The translations under genes were made by a program, and so were the position numbers. A DNA stretch of 64,000 bases from Neisseria sp. (GTDB lineage: Bacteria; Pseudomonadota; Gammaproteobacteria; Burkholderiales; Neisseriaceae), in contig JAUNTY010000008.1 of the NCBI GenBank assembly GCA_030538415.1, positions 1 to 64,000 of the forward strand. Direction: 5' to 3'. The notes below the pieces were generated by a model, which was given only the letters and a program-made list of their open reading frames with translations, was not told where the DNA came from and searched no databases. This document shows, piece by piece, positions 56,844 to 64,000 of this stretch. Positions within the stretch are counted from its first letter, which is position 1. Every line of letters begins with the position of its first letter.

Positions 56844-57105
56844 TGCTGCCTTCGTCAAAATAAGATGGAAAGCATATTGATGTCGGTATTTCCATTCAAC
56901 CTTGCCCTTCATCTAATTATTCCGGCTTAGCCGCCTAATCTTTATGGGCTAAACCTGCCTATGCCGATATTCCTGATGCGCCGTGCTTTCTGCCGATGTT
57001 AAAGCCATGTTAACCGGCGTAAGGTTGCACTGTAAAAATTTATTTACTTTCCACTGCGATACTTTGTTAAAAAATGTATGCAGGCAATCCGGCAAGGAAC
57101 CTAAA
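56844..57105. other. Gap upstream of the first narK
   Basis: No gene recognised. It must hold the narK promoter; no perfect FNR box (TTGATNNNNATCAA) is present here, unlike upstream of hmp. Confidence 0.4.
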
Positions 57106-58353
57106 ATGGCTTCTCAAAAATACAAACAATATTCCGTGCTGTTTTCCAGCACTTTATCGTTTACCGTCTGCTTCATGATCTGGATGATGCTGGCCGTGGT
57201 CGGCATTCCGATTAAAAACGAATTGGGCTTGAGCGAAACAGAATTCGGCATACTCGCCGCCACGCCGGTGTTATCCGGCTCGTTAATCCGCGTGCCGCTG
57301 GGCATCTGGACCGACCGCTACGGCGGCCGCATCGTATTGTTTCTGTTGATGCTGGCGTGTGTGCCGGCGGTTTACCTGATGCAGTATGCCAGTCAGTTTT
57401 GGCATTTTCTGGTCATTGGTCTGGTGATGGGTCTGGCAGGCGGCTCGTTTTCGGTGGGCACACCTTATGTGGCGCGCTGGTTTCCGAAAAACCAACAGGG
57501 CTTGGCAATGGGCATTTTCGGTGCCGGTAACGCCGGTTCGGCGGTCAACAAATTCCTTGCGCCCGCGTTGATTGCCTACGGCACCTGGCATTTCGTGCCG
57601 ACCGTATATGCAGCAATCATGCTCGGCACGGCGGTTTTGTTCTGGTTCACTTCCTACAGCGACGACAGCCACAAAGTCTCTTCGTCCGTGACCCTCGGCC
57701 AGCAGCTGGCATTGCTGAAAGACCCGGGCGTATTGCGCTACAGCCAGTTGTATTCGGTGGTATTCGGCGGTTATGTCGGCCTGGCGCTGTGGATGACCAA
57801 ATACTATGTCGGCGAATACGGCCTTTCTCTGCAGACCGCGGCTTTTCTGGCGGCTTGCTTCTCGCTGCCGGGCGGCGTGTTGCGCGCGTTCGGCGGCTGG
57901 CTGTCCGACAAATTCGGCGCCTATAAAGTGACCTGGGCGGTGATGTGGGTCTGCTGGGTGTGTTTCTTCCTGCTCTCTTATCCGCAAACCCAATTGCACA
58001 TCCAAACCACCGACGGCGGCACGATGGCGCTGCACATCGGCCTCAACGTCACCTTATTCACCATTCTGATGTTTACCGTCGGCGTGGCGATGGCGGTGGG
58101 CAAGGCATCGGTGTTCAAATTCGTGGCTGACGACTATCCGACCAATATCGGCGCGGTATCGGGCATCGTCGGCCTGGCCGGCGGCTTGGGCGGCTTCCTC
58201 TTGCCGATTATGTTCGGCGCTCTGGAAGACCTCACCGGCATCCGCTCCACCAGCTTTATGCTGCTTTACGGCACCGTGTGCGTGTCGCTGGTGTGGATGC
58301 ATTTTTCGATGAAGGCCAAGCGACGCGAAGAAGAAGCCAAACAGCAAGCCTGA
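57106..58353 (+). CDS. narK: NarK1-type nitrate/nitrite transporter (MFS)
   Basis: A 415-residue major-facilitator protein with 12 helices. The first NarK signature is RVPLGIWTDRYGGR and the second is the GVASGI-like region GNAGSAVNKFLAP plus AVSGIVGLAGGLGGFLLP; nitrate-binding arginines fall in helices 2 and 8 (SLIRVPLG, PGGVLRAFGGWLSDKFG). It resembles proton-linked NarK1. ATG 57106 follows AAGGAAC; the longer frame from 56983 has no support. It lies with the second narK on one strand, 75 bases apart. Confidence 0.9.
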   Translation: MASQKYKQYSVLFSSTLSFTVCFMIWMMLAVVGIPIKNELGLSETEFGILAATPVLSGSLIRVPLGIWTDRYGGRIVLFLLMLACVPAVYLMQYASQFWHFLVIGLVMGLAGGSFSVGTPYVARWFPKNQQGLAMGIFGAGNAGSAVNKFLAPALIAYGTWHFVPTVYAAIMLGTAVLFWFTSYSDDSHKVSSSVTLGQQLALLKDPGVLRYSQLYSVVFGGYVGLALWMTKYYVGEYGLSLQTAAFLAACFSLPGGVLRAFGGWLSDKFGAYKVTWAVMWVCWVCFFLLSYPQTQLHIQTTDGGTMALHIGLNVTLFTILMFTVGVAMAVGKASVFKFVADDYPTNIGAVSGIVGLAGGLGGFLLPIMFGALEDLTGIRSTSFMLLYGTVCVSLVWMHFSMKAKRREEEAKQQA

Positions 58354-58367
58354 CCGATTAAACCTTT

Positions 58368-58404
58368 TTCAGACGGCCTCATTCCTATTTAAAGGCCGTC
58401 TGAA
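58368..58404. terminator. Inverted DUS pair between the two narK genes
   Basis: TTCAGACGGCCT and AGGCCGTCTGAA around a 13-base loop; possible weak terminator inside a two-gene unit. Confidence 0.55.
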
Positions 58405-58427
58405 CCTATTTTCAAATGGAGACACAC

Positions 58428-59810
58428 ATGAGTCGAGTGATTCAAGACTGGCGCCCGGAAGACCCGAAATTTTGGGAATCCACCGGCCGCGCCATTGCCA
58501 AACGCAATTTGTGGATTTCGATTCCCGCTCTCTTGCTCGCCTTCGCCATTTGGCAGGTGTGGAGCGTGGCGGTGGTCAATCTGCCCAATATCGGCTTCAA
58601 ATACACCGAGAACCAGCTTTTCTGGCTCGCCGCCCTGCCCGCGCTTTCCGGCGCGACTTTGCGGATTTTTTATTCGTTTATGGTGCCGGTGTTCGGTGGC
58701 CGCAAATGGACGGCATTCTCCACCGCCAGCCTGCTGCTGCCCGCCGTCGGCCTCGGCTTTGCCGTGCAAGACCCCTCCACCAGCTACATCACCATGATGA
58801 TTCTGGCGCTGCTTTGCGGCTTCGGCGGCGGTAATTTCTCATCCAGCATGGCCAACATCAGCTTCTTCTATCCGAAAGCGGAAAAAGGCACCGCGCTCGG
58901 CCTGAATGCCGGTTTGGGCAACCTCGGTGTATCCACCGTGCAATTCGTGGTGCCGCTGATTATCACCGCAGGCGTGTTCGGCGCGTTTGGCGGCGAAGCA
59001 CAAACCTGGGTCAAAGGTGATGTCACCAAACAGATGTGGCTGCAAAACGCCGGTTTCATTTGGGTGCCATTTATCATTCTCTCCACCCTCGCCGCTTGGT
59101 TCGGCATGAATGATTTGGCCAGCGCCAAAGCCAGCTTCAAAGAGCAGGCGGTGATTTTCAGCCGCAAACACAACTGGATTATGTGTATTCTCTATTTGGG
59201 CACGTTCGGCTCGTTTATCGGCTTTGCCGCAGGCTTTCCGCTGCTGATCAAGGCGCAATTCCCGGCTGTTGATCCGGTGAAATACGCCTTCCTCGGCCCC
59301 TTGGTCGGTGCGCTTTCCCGCCCCATCGGCGGCTGGCTGTCGGACAAAATCAAGAGCGGCGCCAAAATCACCCAAATCGTGTTTGTCGGCATGATTATCG
59401 CCGTGTTCGGCGTGATTTCCTTCTTGCCCACCAACGGCGAGGGCGGCAGCTTTTGGGGCTTCTTCGCCTGCTTTATGGCGCTTTTCGCCCTCACCGGCCT
59501 CGGCAACGGCTCCACCTTCATGCAGGTGCCGGTGATTTTCCTCGACATGCACGAAAAATTCGCCAAAGCCGGTTTGAAAACCGAAGAACAAGCCCGCCTC
59601 GACGCCACCAAAGAAGGCGCGGCGGTTATCGGTTTCACCGCGGCTTTTGCAGCCTACGGCGGCTTCTTCATCCCGAAAAGCTACGGCACGTCGATCGCCC
59701 TGACCGGCAGCGTCAATGCCGCCCTGATTGGTTTTATCGTGTTTTACGCCATTTGCACCGTGCTCAACTGGTGGTATTACGCCCGCAAAAATGCCGAAGC
59801 CAAATGCTGA
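58428..59810 (+). CDS. NarK2-type nitrate/nitrite antiporter (MFS)
   Basis: A 460-residue MFS protein with an N-terminal SRVIQDWRPEDPKFWESTG segment typical of NarK2/NarK/NarU. Signatures are GATLRIFYSFMVPVFGGRKW and GLNAGLGNLGVSTVQFVVP; the second-half counterpart is GALSRPIGGWLSDKI. Loops with GEAQTWVKGDVTKQMW also fit. A NarK1-NarK2 pair, as separate proteins, is like that of some other denitrifiers. narGHJI is not next to it in the window. I chose ATG 58428 (GGAGA upstream) over ATG 58416. Confidence 0.9.
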   Translation: MSRVIQDWRPEDPKFWESTGRAIAKRNLWISIPALLLAFAIWQVWSVAVVNLPNIGFKYTENQLFWLAALPALSGATLRIFYSFMVPVFGGRKWTAFSTASLLLPAVGLGFAVQDPSTSYITMMILALLCGFGGGNFSSSMANISFFYPKAEKGTALGLNAGLGNLGVSTVQFVVPLIITAGVFGAFGGEAQTWVKGDVTKQMWLQNAGFIWVPFIILSTLAAWFGMNDLASAKASFKEQAVIFSRKHNWIMCILYLGTFGSFIGFAAGFPLLIKAQFPAVDPVKYAFLGPLVGALSRPIGGWLSDKIKSGAKITQIVFVGMIIAVFGVISFLPTNGEGGSFWGFFACFMALFALTGLGNGSTFMQVPVIFLDMHEKFAKAGLKTEEQARLDATKEGAAVIGFTAAFAAYGGFFIPKSYGTSIALTGSVNAALIGFIVFYAICTVLNWWYYARKNAEAKC

Positions 59811-59836
59811 CTGATTTTGTTGCTGTCATTGATTTG

Positions 59837-59863
59837 CCGCCCCTTGGGGGCGGCTTTTTTATA
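59837..59863 (+). terminator. Rho-independent terminator after the narK pair
   Basis: GCCGCCCC and GGGGGCGGC stem followed by TTTTTTAT. Confidence 0.88.
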
Positions 59864-59953
59864 TGCGGCGGAGTCTTGCCCGACATGCAGCGGCAGCCGT
59901 GGCCAAAGGCTGATTATCGCTTAATTCGGGAAAATACCGCCTTCACAAAAACA

Positions 59954-59985
59954 TTCGCCGCATCTGCATAAGCGGATGCGGCGAA
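59954..59985 (-). terminator. Hairpin terminator for hmp
   Basis: TTCGCCGCATC and GATGCGGCGAA form an 11-bp perfect stem with a 10-base loop. On the minus strand TGTTTTTG follows, so it fits termination of hmp after read-through of a repeat. Confidence 0.72.
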
Positions 59986-59997
59986 TACACATGTGAA

Positions 59998-60103
59998 TAT
60001 AGTCGTTTCAATTTAGTTTGATACAGCGTTGCTGCGCCTTGCCGTACTACCTGTACTGTCTGCGGCTTGCTGCCTTGTCTCAATCTAAATTGAAACGACT
60101 ATA
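59998..60103. repeat. Correia-type repeat (TATAGTCGTT subtype)
   Basis: Ends TATAGTCGTTTCAATTTAG and CTAAATTGAAACGACTATA are perfect inverted repeats of 19 bases. It ends 12 bases from the hmp stop codon, so hmp mRNA would carry it in its 3' part. Confidence 0.92.
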
Positions 60104-60115
60104 TTTCCAGGCTGC

Positions 60116-61273
60116 TTACACCGACACCACGCTCATTTTCGGGCCGAAGGGTTCGAAATACACGTTTTGCTCTTTGCGTGCCAACGAATCCAGCTCGCCG
60201 GCAATGCTTTCCATAAAGCCGATGGAGCCGCAGAGATACACATCGGCATCGGCAGGCGTGTGCGCTTCCAGCCATGCGGCGTTGATGCAGCCGCCCTCTT
60301 CGCGGTAAAGAATGTGGCGCTCGGCATCGTCCGCCTTGTCCAGCAATGCTTCGGTTTCCTGTTTGAACGCATGGGCTCCGGCATTGCGGGCGGCATGCAC
60401 CCATACCAGCTTGCGCGCCGGGTTGGCGTTTACCTGCGCTTCCAGCATTGCCATAATCGGCGTAATGCCCACACCGGCGCTGATCAGCACAATCGGGTTG
60501 CTGCCGTTTTGCCACAGGAAATCACCGGCAGGTGCCGAAAGCCTGATGGTATCGCCTACGTTGACATGGTCGTGCAGGTAATTGGATACCAGGCCGTGAT
60601 GGCCGTTGCCGTTATCGCGTTTGACGGCAAACTTGAGGCCGTCTGAAATATCCGTCGAGCAAATCGAATAATGGCGCAACGCCAGATTGCCTTGCGCTTC
60701 GGGGCGCACCTGCACGGTGATGTATTGCCCGGCACGGATTTCGGGCAGGCTGATGTCGGCCGGTTTTACCGTAAACTCGGCAATACCGCCCCCGACCTGC
60801 CGTTTTCCGGTCACGGTGAAATCGGCAAAGCCCGGCCAGGCGGCTTCCTGATACATTTCTTTTTCCACACCGATAAACACATCGGCAATGGCGCCGTAAG
60901 CTTCGGCCCAGGCCGCGATAATCTCGGGCGTGGCCGCATCGCCCAACACTTCTTTGATTGCACCCAGCAAATGTTCGCCCACAATCGGATAATGCTCCGG
61001 TTTGATTTGCAATGCGCGGTGCTTGTGGCTGATTTGAACCACATGCGGCAGGATGTCGCCGAGATTGTCGATATGCTTGGCGGCTGCCAACACGGCACTG
61101 GCCAATGCGGTTTGCTGCTTGCCCTGCTTTTGGTTGGTTTTGTTGAAAATATCCAGCAGCTCCGGGTGGGCGGCAAACATGTTGCGGTAAAATACGCGGG
61201 TGATGTCGGTGCCGTGCGCTTCCAGCGCGGGCACGGTCGCTTTGACCAGGGTTTTGGTGTGTTCGGTTAACAT
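60116..61273 (-). CDS. hmp: Flavohaemoglobin (nitric oxide dioxygenase)
   Basis: Hmp turns nitric oxide into nitrate with oxygen and NAD(P)H. The 385-residue protein has a globin domain (1-140) with the proximal His in ISHKHRALQI, followed by a ferredoxin-reductase-like FAD domain (RHYSICSTD, FAD-binding) and NAD domain (ISAGVGITPIMAM, then VYLCGSIGFMESI near the end). The ATG follows AAGGAGCCGCC. A perfect FNR box lies 60 bases upstream. It converges with the narK pair. Confidence 0.95.
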   Translation of the reverse strand: MLTEHTKTLVKATVPALEAHGTDITRVFYRNMFAAHPELLDIFNKTNQKQGKQQTALASAVLAAAKHIDNLGDILPHVVQISHKHRALQIKPEHYPIVGEHLLGAIKEVLGDAATPEIIAAWAEAYGAIADVFIGVEKEMYQEAAWPGFADFTVTGKRQVGGGIAEFTVKPADISLPEIRAGQYITVQVRPEAQGNLALRHYSICSTDISDGLKFAVKRDNGNGHHGLVSNYLHDHVNVGDTIRLSAPAGDFLWQNGSNPIVLISAGVGITPIMAMLEAQVNANPARKLVWVHAARNAGAHAFKQETEALLDKADDAERHILYREEGGCINAAWLEAHTPADADVYLCGSIGFMESIAGELDSLARKEQNVYFEPFGPKMSVVSV

Positions 61274-61332
61274 GGCGGCTCCTTTTAAAGTTTCATTTAT
61301 TGTATTTCTTTTAAATCTTTTTTGATATTGGT

Positions 61333-61346
61333 TTGATGTAAATCAA
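61333..61346. promoter_or_regulatory. Perfect FNR box upstream of hmp
   Basis: TTGATGTAAATCAA fits the consensus TTGATNNNNATCAA exactly and is set in an AT-rich region. Its centre is about 66 bases from the hmp ATG. Whether FNR activates or represses depends on the unknown start of transcription; a TACAAT -10-like element lies at 61304-61299 on the minus strand. Confidence 0.75.
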
Positions 61347-61544
61347 TCCATATTTTTGTAATTTTGTTTCTCTTTAAAATTCAAAACAATGATTCGGTTT
61401 AAATGTTATAAACAACAGGCCGTCTGAAAACTTCGGCAAAGTTGCTTTCAGACGGCTTGTCTGTATACACTAATGCCACTATCTTGCCGCTCTGTCCAAC
61501 CGCATAGAGCCCCGCCCGTGAACCCGACCGATGCCACCACCCCC

Positions 61545-62087
61545 ATGAGCCGATACAAGCGCAGCAGCTTCCGCCACAAATTGCCCCACCGCGAGCAGAT
61601 TTTCGCTTCGCGCTGGCTCAAGCCGTTGGCGCCCGTATTCGACAAGCCCTATTTCTGGACGCTCAACCGCCGCCGCGCCGCTATTTCGGTCGCCATCGGC
61701 ATGTTTTGCGGCCTGATGCCCGGCCCCACGCAAATGCTCAGCGCGCTGATTGTGGCCTATTTTCTGCGCGCCAACCTGCCGGTGGCCGTGTTCACCACGC
61801 TCTATACCAACCCGCTTACCTATATGCCGCTTTATTATCTGGCCTACAAAATCGGTGCGCTGATTCTCGGCGTGGAGGCGGGCGAGCTGGCGTTTCCCTC
61901 CCTCGGCGACGGCCATTTCTGGGCGGAATCGTGGGCGTGGATTATGGGGGCGGGCAAGCCGCTGCTGGTGGGCGTGCCTGTGTTGGGCGCCGTTCTCGCC
62001 GTTATCGGCTATTTTGCCGCGCTGTGGTTGTGGCGCTGGCATACCGCCCGCCATTGGCACAAACGCAAGGCAGATCGTGGGCAATAA
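61545..62087 (+). CDS. DUF2062 membrane protein
   Basis: A 180-residue inner-membrane protein of the DUF2062 family, whose function is unknown. It has the family pattern: a basic N-terminus (RYKRSSFRHKLPHREQIF), then RRAAISVAIGMFCGLMPGPTQMLSALI, TLYTNPLTYMPLYYLAYKIG, and a C-terminal helix pair. ATG 61545 is used, but no start in this frame has a good ribosome site; GTG 61518 is possible. Its stop lies inside the next gene (11-bp overlap). Confidence 0.78.
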   Translation: MSRYKRSSFRHKLPHREQIFASRWLKPLAPVFDKPYFWTLNRRRAAISVAIGMFCGLMPGPTQMLSALIVAYFLRANLPVAVFTTLYTNPLTYMPLYYLAYKIGALILGVEAGELAFPSLGDGHFWAESWAWIMGAGKPLLVGVPVLGAVLAVIGYFAALWLWRWHTARHWHKRKADRGQ

Positions 62088-62634
62088 ACGCTGGCGCGGC
62101 CTCACGCCTCAGGAAACCGCCGTTGCCCGCCGCGTGTTCGGCAGCAGCATGGATTACGGCCGCGTCAGGATATACCGCGGCATCCCCCTGCTGCCCGCGC
62201 TCAACGTGGCCGTCGCCCCCTGCAACCACATCTATTTTCCCCGCAACAACTGCCCCGCCGATTTCACCCTCGCCGCGCCCAATTACCAAGTCTGGCTGAT
62301 ACACGAGCTCACGCACGTGTGGCAGCACCAGCAAGGCTACCGCCCCTGGCTGGGCGGCCTGCTGCTGGCCGTCAAAGGCGGCTACCACAGACGCAGCGCC
62401 TATGTTTACCCGCCGTTGCAAACCATCCGCAGGTTTGCCGAGCTGAACATGGAGCAGCAGGCCGACCTGATTGCCCACTATTACGCCGCCCGCTATCTCG
62501 AATGGCCGCACTACCGCACGCAGCTGCCGATGTTTCAGACGGCCTTGCAGGCTTTTTTGGACAATCCCGCCGATAAAGCCCTGTTGCCCAAATACCGCAA
62601 CCGGTTGGGCTGGTTTGACTGGCACAAAGGCTGA
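62077..62634 (+). CDS. Uncharacterised protein with HELTH metallopeptidase-like motif
   Basis: A 185-residue soluble protein. From GTG 62077 (AAGG upstream) it reads VGNKRWRGLTPQETAVARRVFG. The segment QVWLIHELTHVWQHQQGYR holds an HExxH motif, usual for zinc peptidases, and ELNMEQQADLIAHYY follows as a likely third ligand region (Glu). This resembles DUF4157/vgr-associated proteins. A DUS occurs near its end (MFQTALQAF region). It overlaps the DUF2062 gene, so both are co-translated; no known substrate. Confidence 0.7.
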   Translation: MGNKRWRGLTPQETAVARRVFGSSMDYGRVRIYRGIPLLPALNVAVAPCNHIYFPRNNCPADFTLAAPNYQVWLIHELTHVWQHQQGYRPWLGGLLLAVKGGYHRRSAYVYPPLQTIRRFAELNMEQQADLIAHYYAARYLEWPHYRTQLPMFQTALQAFLDNPADKALLPKYRNRLGWFDWHKG

Positions 62635-62653
62635 CGGTGCATACCGCCCAAAC

Positions 62654-62692
62654 TTGAGGCCGTCTGAAGTATTTTCAGACGGCCTCAAGATA
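62654..62692. terminator. DUS-pair terminator
   Basis: TTGAGGCCGTCTGAA and TTCAGACGGCCTCAA between convergent genes. Confidence 0.85.
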
Positions 62693-62700
62693 CTCCGGCA

Positions 62701-63597
62701 TCAGCCGCGCCAGCGCAAAGCCTCCACCAGCAGCTTGAACACCGGCGAATTCTCGCGGCGGCCCGGATAATAAAGATAATGGCCGGGATAACTTATTGCA
62801 AAATCCGCCAACACTTCCACCAGCCTGCCCGCGGCAATATCGGCCGCGACCATGCTGAGAGGCAGCCATGCAAAGCCCATGCCGTCAAGTGCGGCCATGT
62901 GCAGCGGCAAATTGCTGTTAAACGTCATCTGCGCCGCCACGGGCACTTCCAAGGTTTTGCCGCTTTCCCGAAATTCCCACGCCATCGGCAGGCCGTCGGT
63001 GTGGTTGATTTTCAGCGTCAGGCAGCGGTGCGCCGCCAGCGCCTGCGGTGTGGCCGGCGGCTGCCTGTCGGCGAGGTAGGCCGGCGCTGCCACCACACAC
63101 ATGCGCATTTCCGGGCTGAGGCGCACGGCCACCATGTCTTTGGCTACATCATCACCCAGGCGCACGCCCATGTCGAAGCGTTGCGTCACAATATCCACCC
63201 AGCGGTTGTTGGTGTGCACTTCCACCCGGATATCGGGATATTGCGGCAGAAAATCGCGCAGCTTCGGATAAATGATGTGATAAGCCGCATGCTCGGAGCT
63301 GTTGATGCGCACCGTGCCCGCAGGCGTGTCGCGAAAAGCGCTCAAGGCTTCCACTTCATCCATGATGCCGCCAAACAAAGGCGCGGTTTGCTGCAACAAC
63401 TGCTCGCCCGCCTCCGTAGTGGATACGCTGCGGGTGGTGCGGGTGAGCAGGCGGATGCCGAGACGCGTTTCCAGCCCGCGGATGCTGTGGCTCAAGGCCG
63501 ACGGCGACACGCCCAGCTGCCGCGCAGCCTGAGTAAAGCTGCCCGCTTCGGCCACCAGCACAAAAGCATGCAGCTCGTTAAAGTTTTCAGACGGCAT
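62701..63597 (-). CDS. LysR-family transcriptional regulator
   Basis: A 298-residue LysR regulator. The winged helix-turn-helix is at residues about 5-60 (FVLVAEAGSFTQAARQLGVSPSALSHSIRGLE), with RLLTRTTRSVSTTEAGEQLL. The effector domain (about 90-298) resembles the PbrR-like/oxidoreductase-regulating subgroup (GTVRINSSEHAAYHIIYPKL, FDMGVRLGD). The ATG follows AGGAGG. The regulated gene is usually divergent; only an unidentified fragment is visible on that side. Confidence 0.9.
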   Translation of the reverse strand: MPSENFNELHAFVLVAEAGSFTQAARQLGVSPSALSHSIRGLETRLGIRLLTRTTRSVSTTEAGEQLLQQTAPLFGGIMDEVEALSAFRDTPAGTVRINSSEHAAYHIIYPKLRDFLPQYPDIRVEVHTNNRWVDIVTQRFDMGVRLGDDVAKDMVAVRLSPEMRMCVVAAPAYLADRQPPATPQALAAHRCLTLKINHTDGLPMAWEFRESGKTLEVPVAAQMTFNSNLPLHMAALDGMGFAWLPLSMVAADIAAGRLVEVLADFAISYPGHYLYYPGRRENSPVFKLLVEALRWRG

Positions 63598-63785
63598 TGT
63601 TGAAACCTCCTCACAAAGGTATGCAGATTATAGGGCTTAATCGCATCGGAATACAGGCTTATGCTACGTCAACACCGACAAAGAAGCCCGCCAGGTCAGC
63701 CCCGCTCACCCGCCGCCATCTGCCGCAGAGCCAACGAATTCCCTAGCAAGAGTTTACCAACCCCGGCAAACACAAGTGGAAAATA

Positions 63786-64000
63786 CGGATAGCCATTTAC
63801 CGGGCAATTTGACCAGAAAGAACACCCTTTTACGCCTGACCATGTTGGCCGACAAATGGGACGCTGGCGAGAGTATGGCCGCGCCCTGCTACGAAAACTA
63901 TCTGGCATGGCCGAACCCGATATCTGGCGACAGCGATACGGGGTGAAACGGCAACATTCAGCGTGGTACAATATGCAGACGATGAGGCTGAAATGGGCGG
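63786..64000 (+). other. Possible partial coding sequence at window edge
   Basis: From 63798 to the edge one plus-strand frame is open and reads PFTGQFDQKEHPFTPDH, GRQMGRWREYGRALLRKL and EPDIWRQRYGVKRQH. The composition looks like real protein, but a stop precedes it and no start or ribosome site is visible, so it may be a gene fragment. I do not recognise the family. An opposing 91-residue ORF is less protein-like. Confidence 0.3.

Overview
The window is chromosomal DNA from a member of the genus Neisseria, most likely a commensal or environmental species and not N. meningitidis or N. gonorrhoeae. The DNA uptake sequence occurs throughout, almost always as AGGCCGTCTGAA (the AG-DUS dialect), singly inside genes and as inverted pairs that act as terminators. 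Many Correia-type repeats (about 105 bp, ends TATAGTCG/CGACTATA) lie between genes. GyrA, EarP/EF-P, LolA and AdhC/EstD are clearly neisserial in type. No tRNA, rRNA, CRISPR array or prophage was recognised.

Left part (1-13 kb): 5' part of gyrA, an AT-rich gap with two consensus DnaA boxes and a Correia-type element nested inside another, earP-efp (arginine-rhamnosylated EF-P), fadD, a periplasmic cyclophilin, a YceI protein, an aromatic/aspartate aminotransferase, gph, a zinc-sensor/zinc-efflux pair (CzrA-like ArsR plus CDF exporter), a DUF455 protein and lolA. Next (13-23 kb): ftsK, an ECF-type permease, crcB, nnrE, folB, plsY, a patatin-like lipoprotein, a small cupin and trxA.

23-30 kb: the yejBEF peptide ABC importer, interrupted between yejE and yejF by a Fic toxin with its VbhA-like antitoxin, then cbpM/cbpA and a PheC-like periplasmic protein. 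30-38 kb: an esterase, anaerobic ribonucleotide reductase nrdG-nrdD with a striking palindromic NrdR-like operator, a DUF815 ATPase, an IS5-family remnant, and the glutathione-dependent formaldehyde genes adhC and estD with an unknown gene between them.

38-47 kb is the main accessory island. It is a three-gene restriction cluster of a SNF2/RapA-type helicase, a type III Res-like helicase-nuclease and a large DNA adenine methyltransferase. The methyltransferase gene is broken in this copy by an 11-base poly-G tract; 10 Gs would restore a protein of about 971 residues, so the system looks phase-variable. The res gene carries uptake sequences of other Neisseriaceae dialects (AGGCTGCCTGAA, AGGCTACCTGAA), evidence of intergeneric transfer by transformation.

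Right part (47-64 kb): a FieF-type exporter, phosphomannomutase/phosphoglucomutase, coaBC, a CNNM/CBS membrane protein, a luciferase-like oxidoreductase, nfeD-qmcA, ruvB, two NarK transporters, flavohaemoglobin hmp with a perfect FNR box, a DUF2062 membrane protein, an HELTH-motif protein, a LysR regulator and an unidentified fragment at the edge. nrdDG, the two NarKs and hmp together suggest an organism that can live with little oxygen and meets nitrate and nitric oxide.
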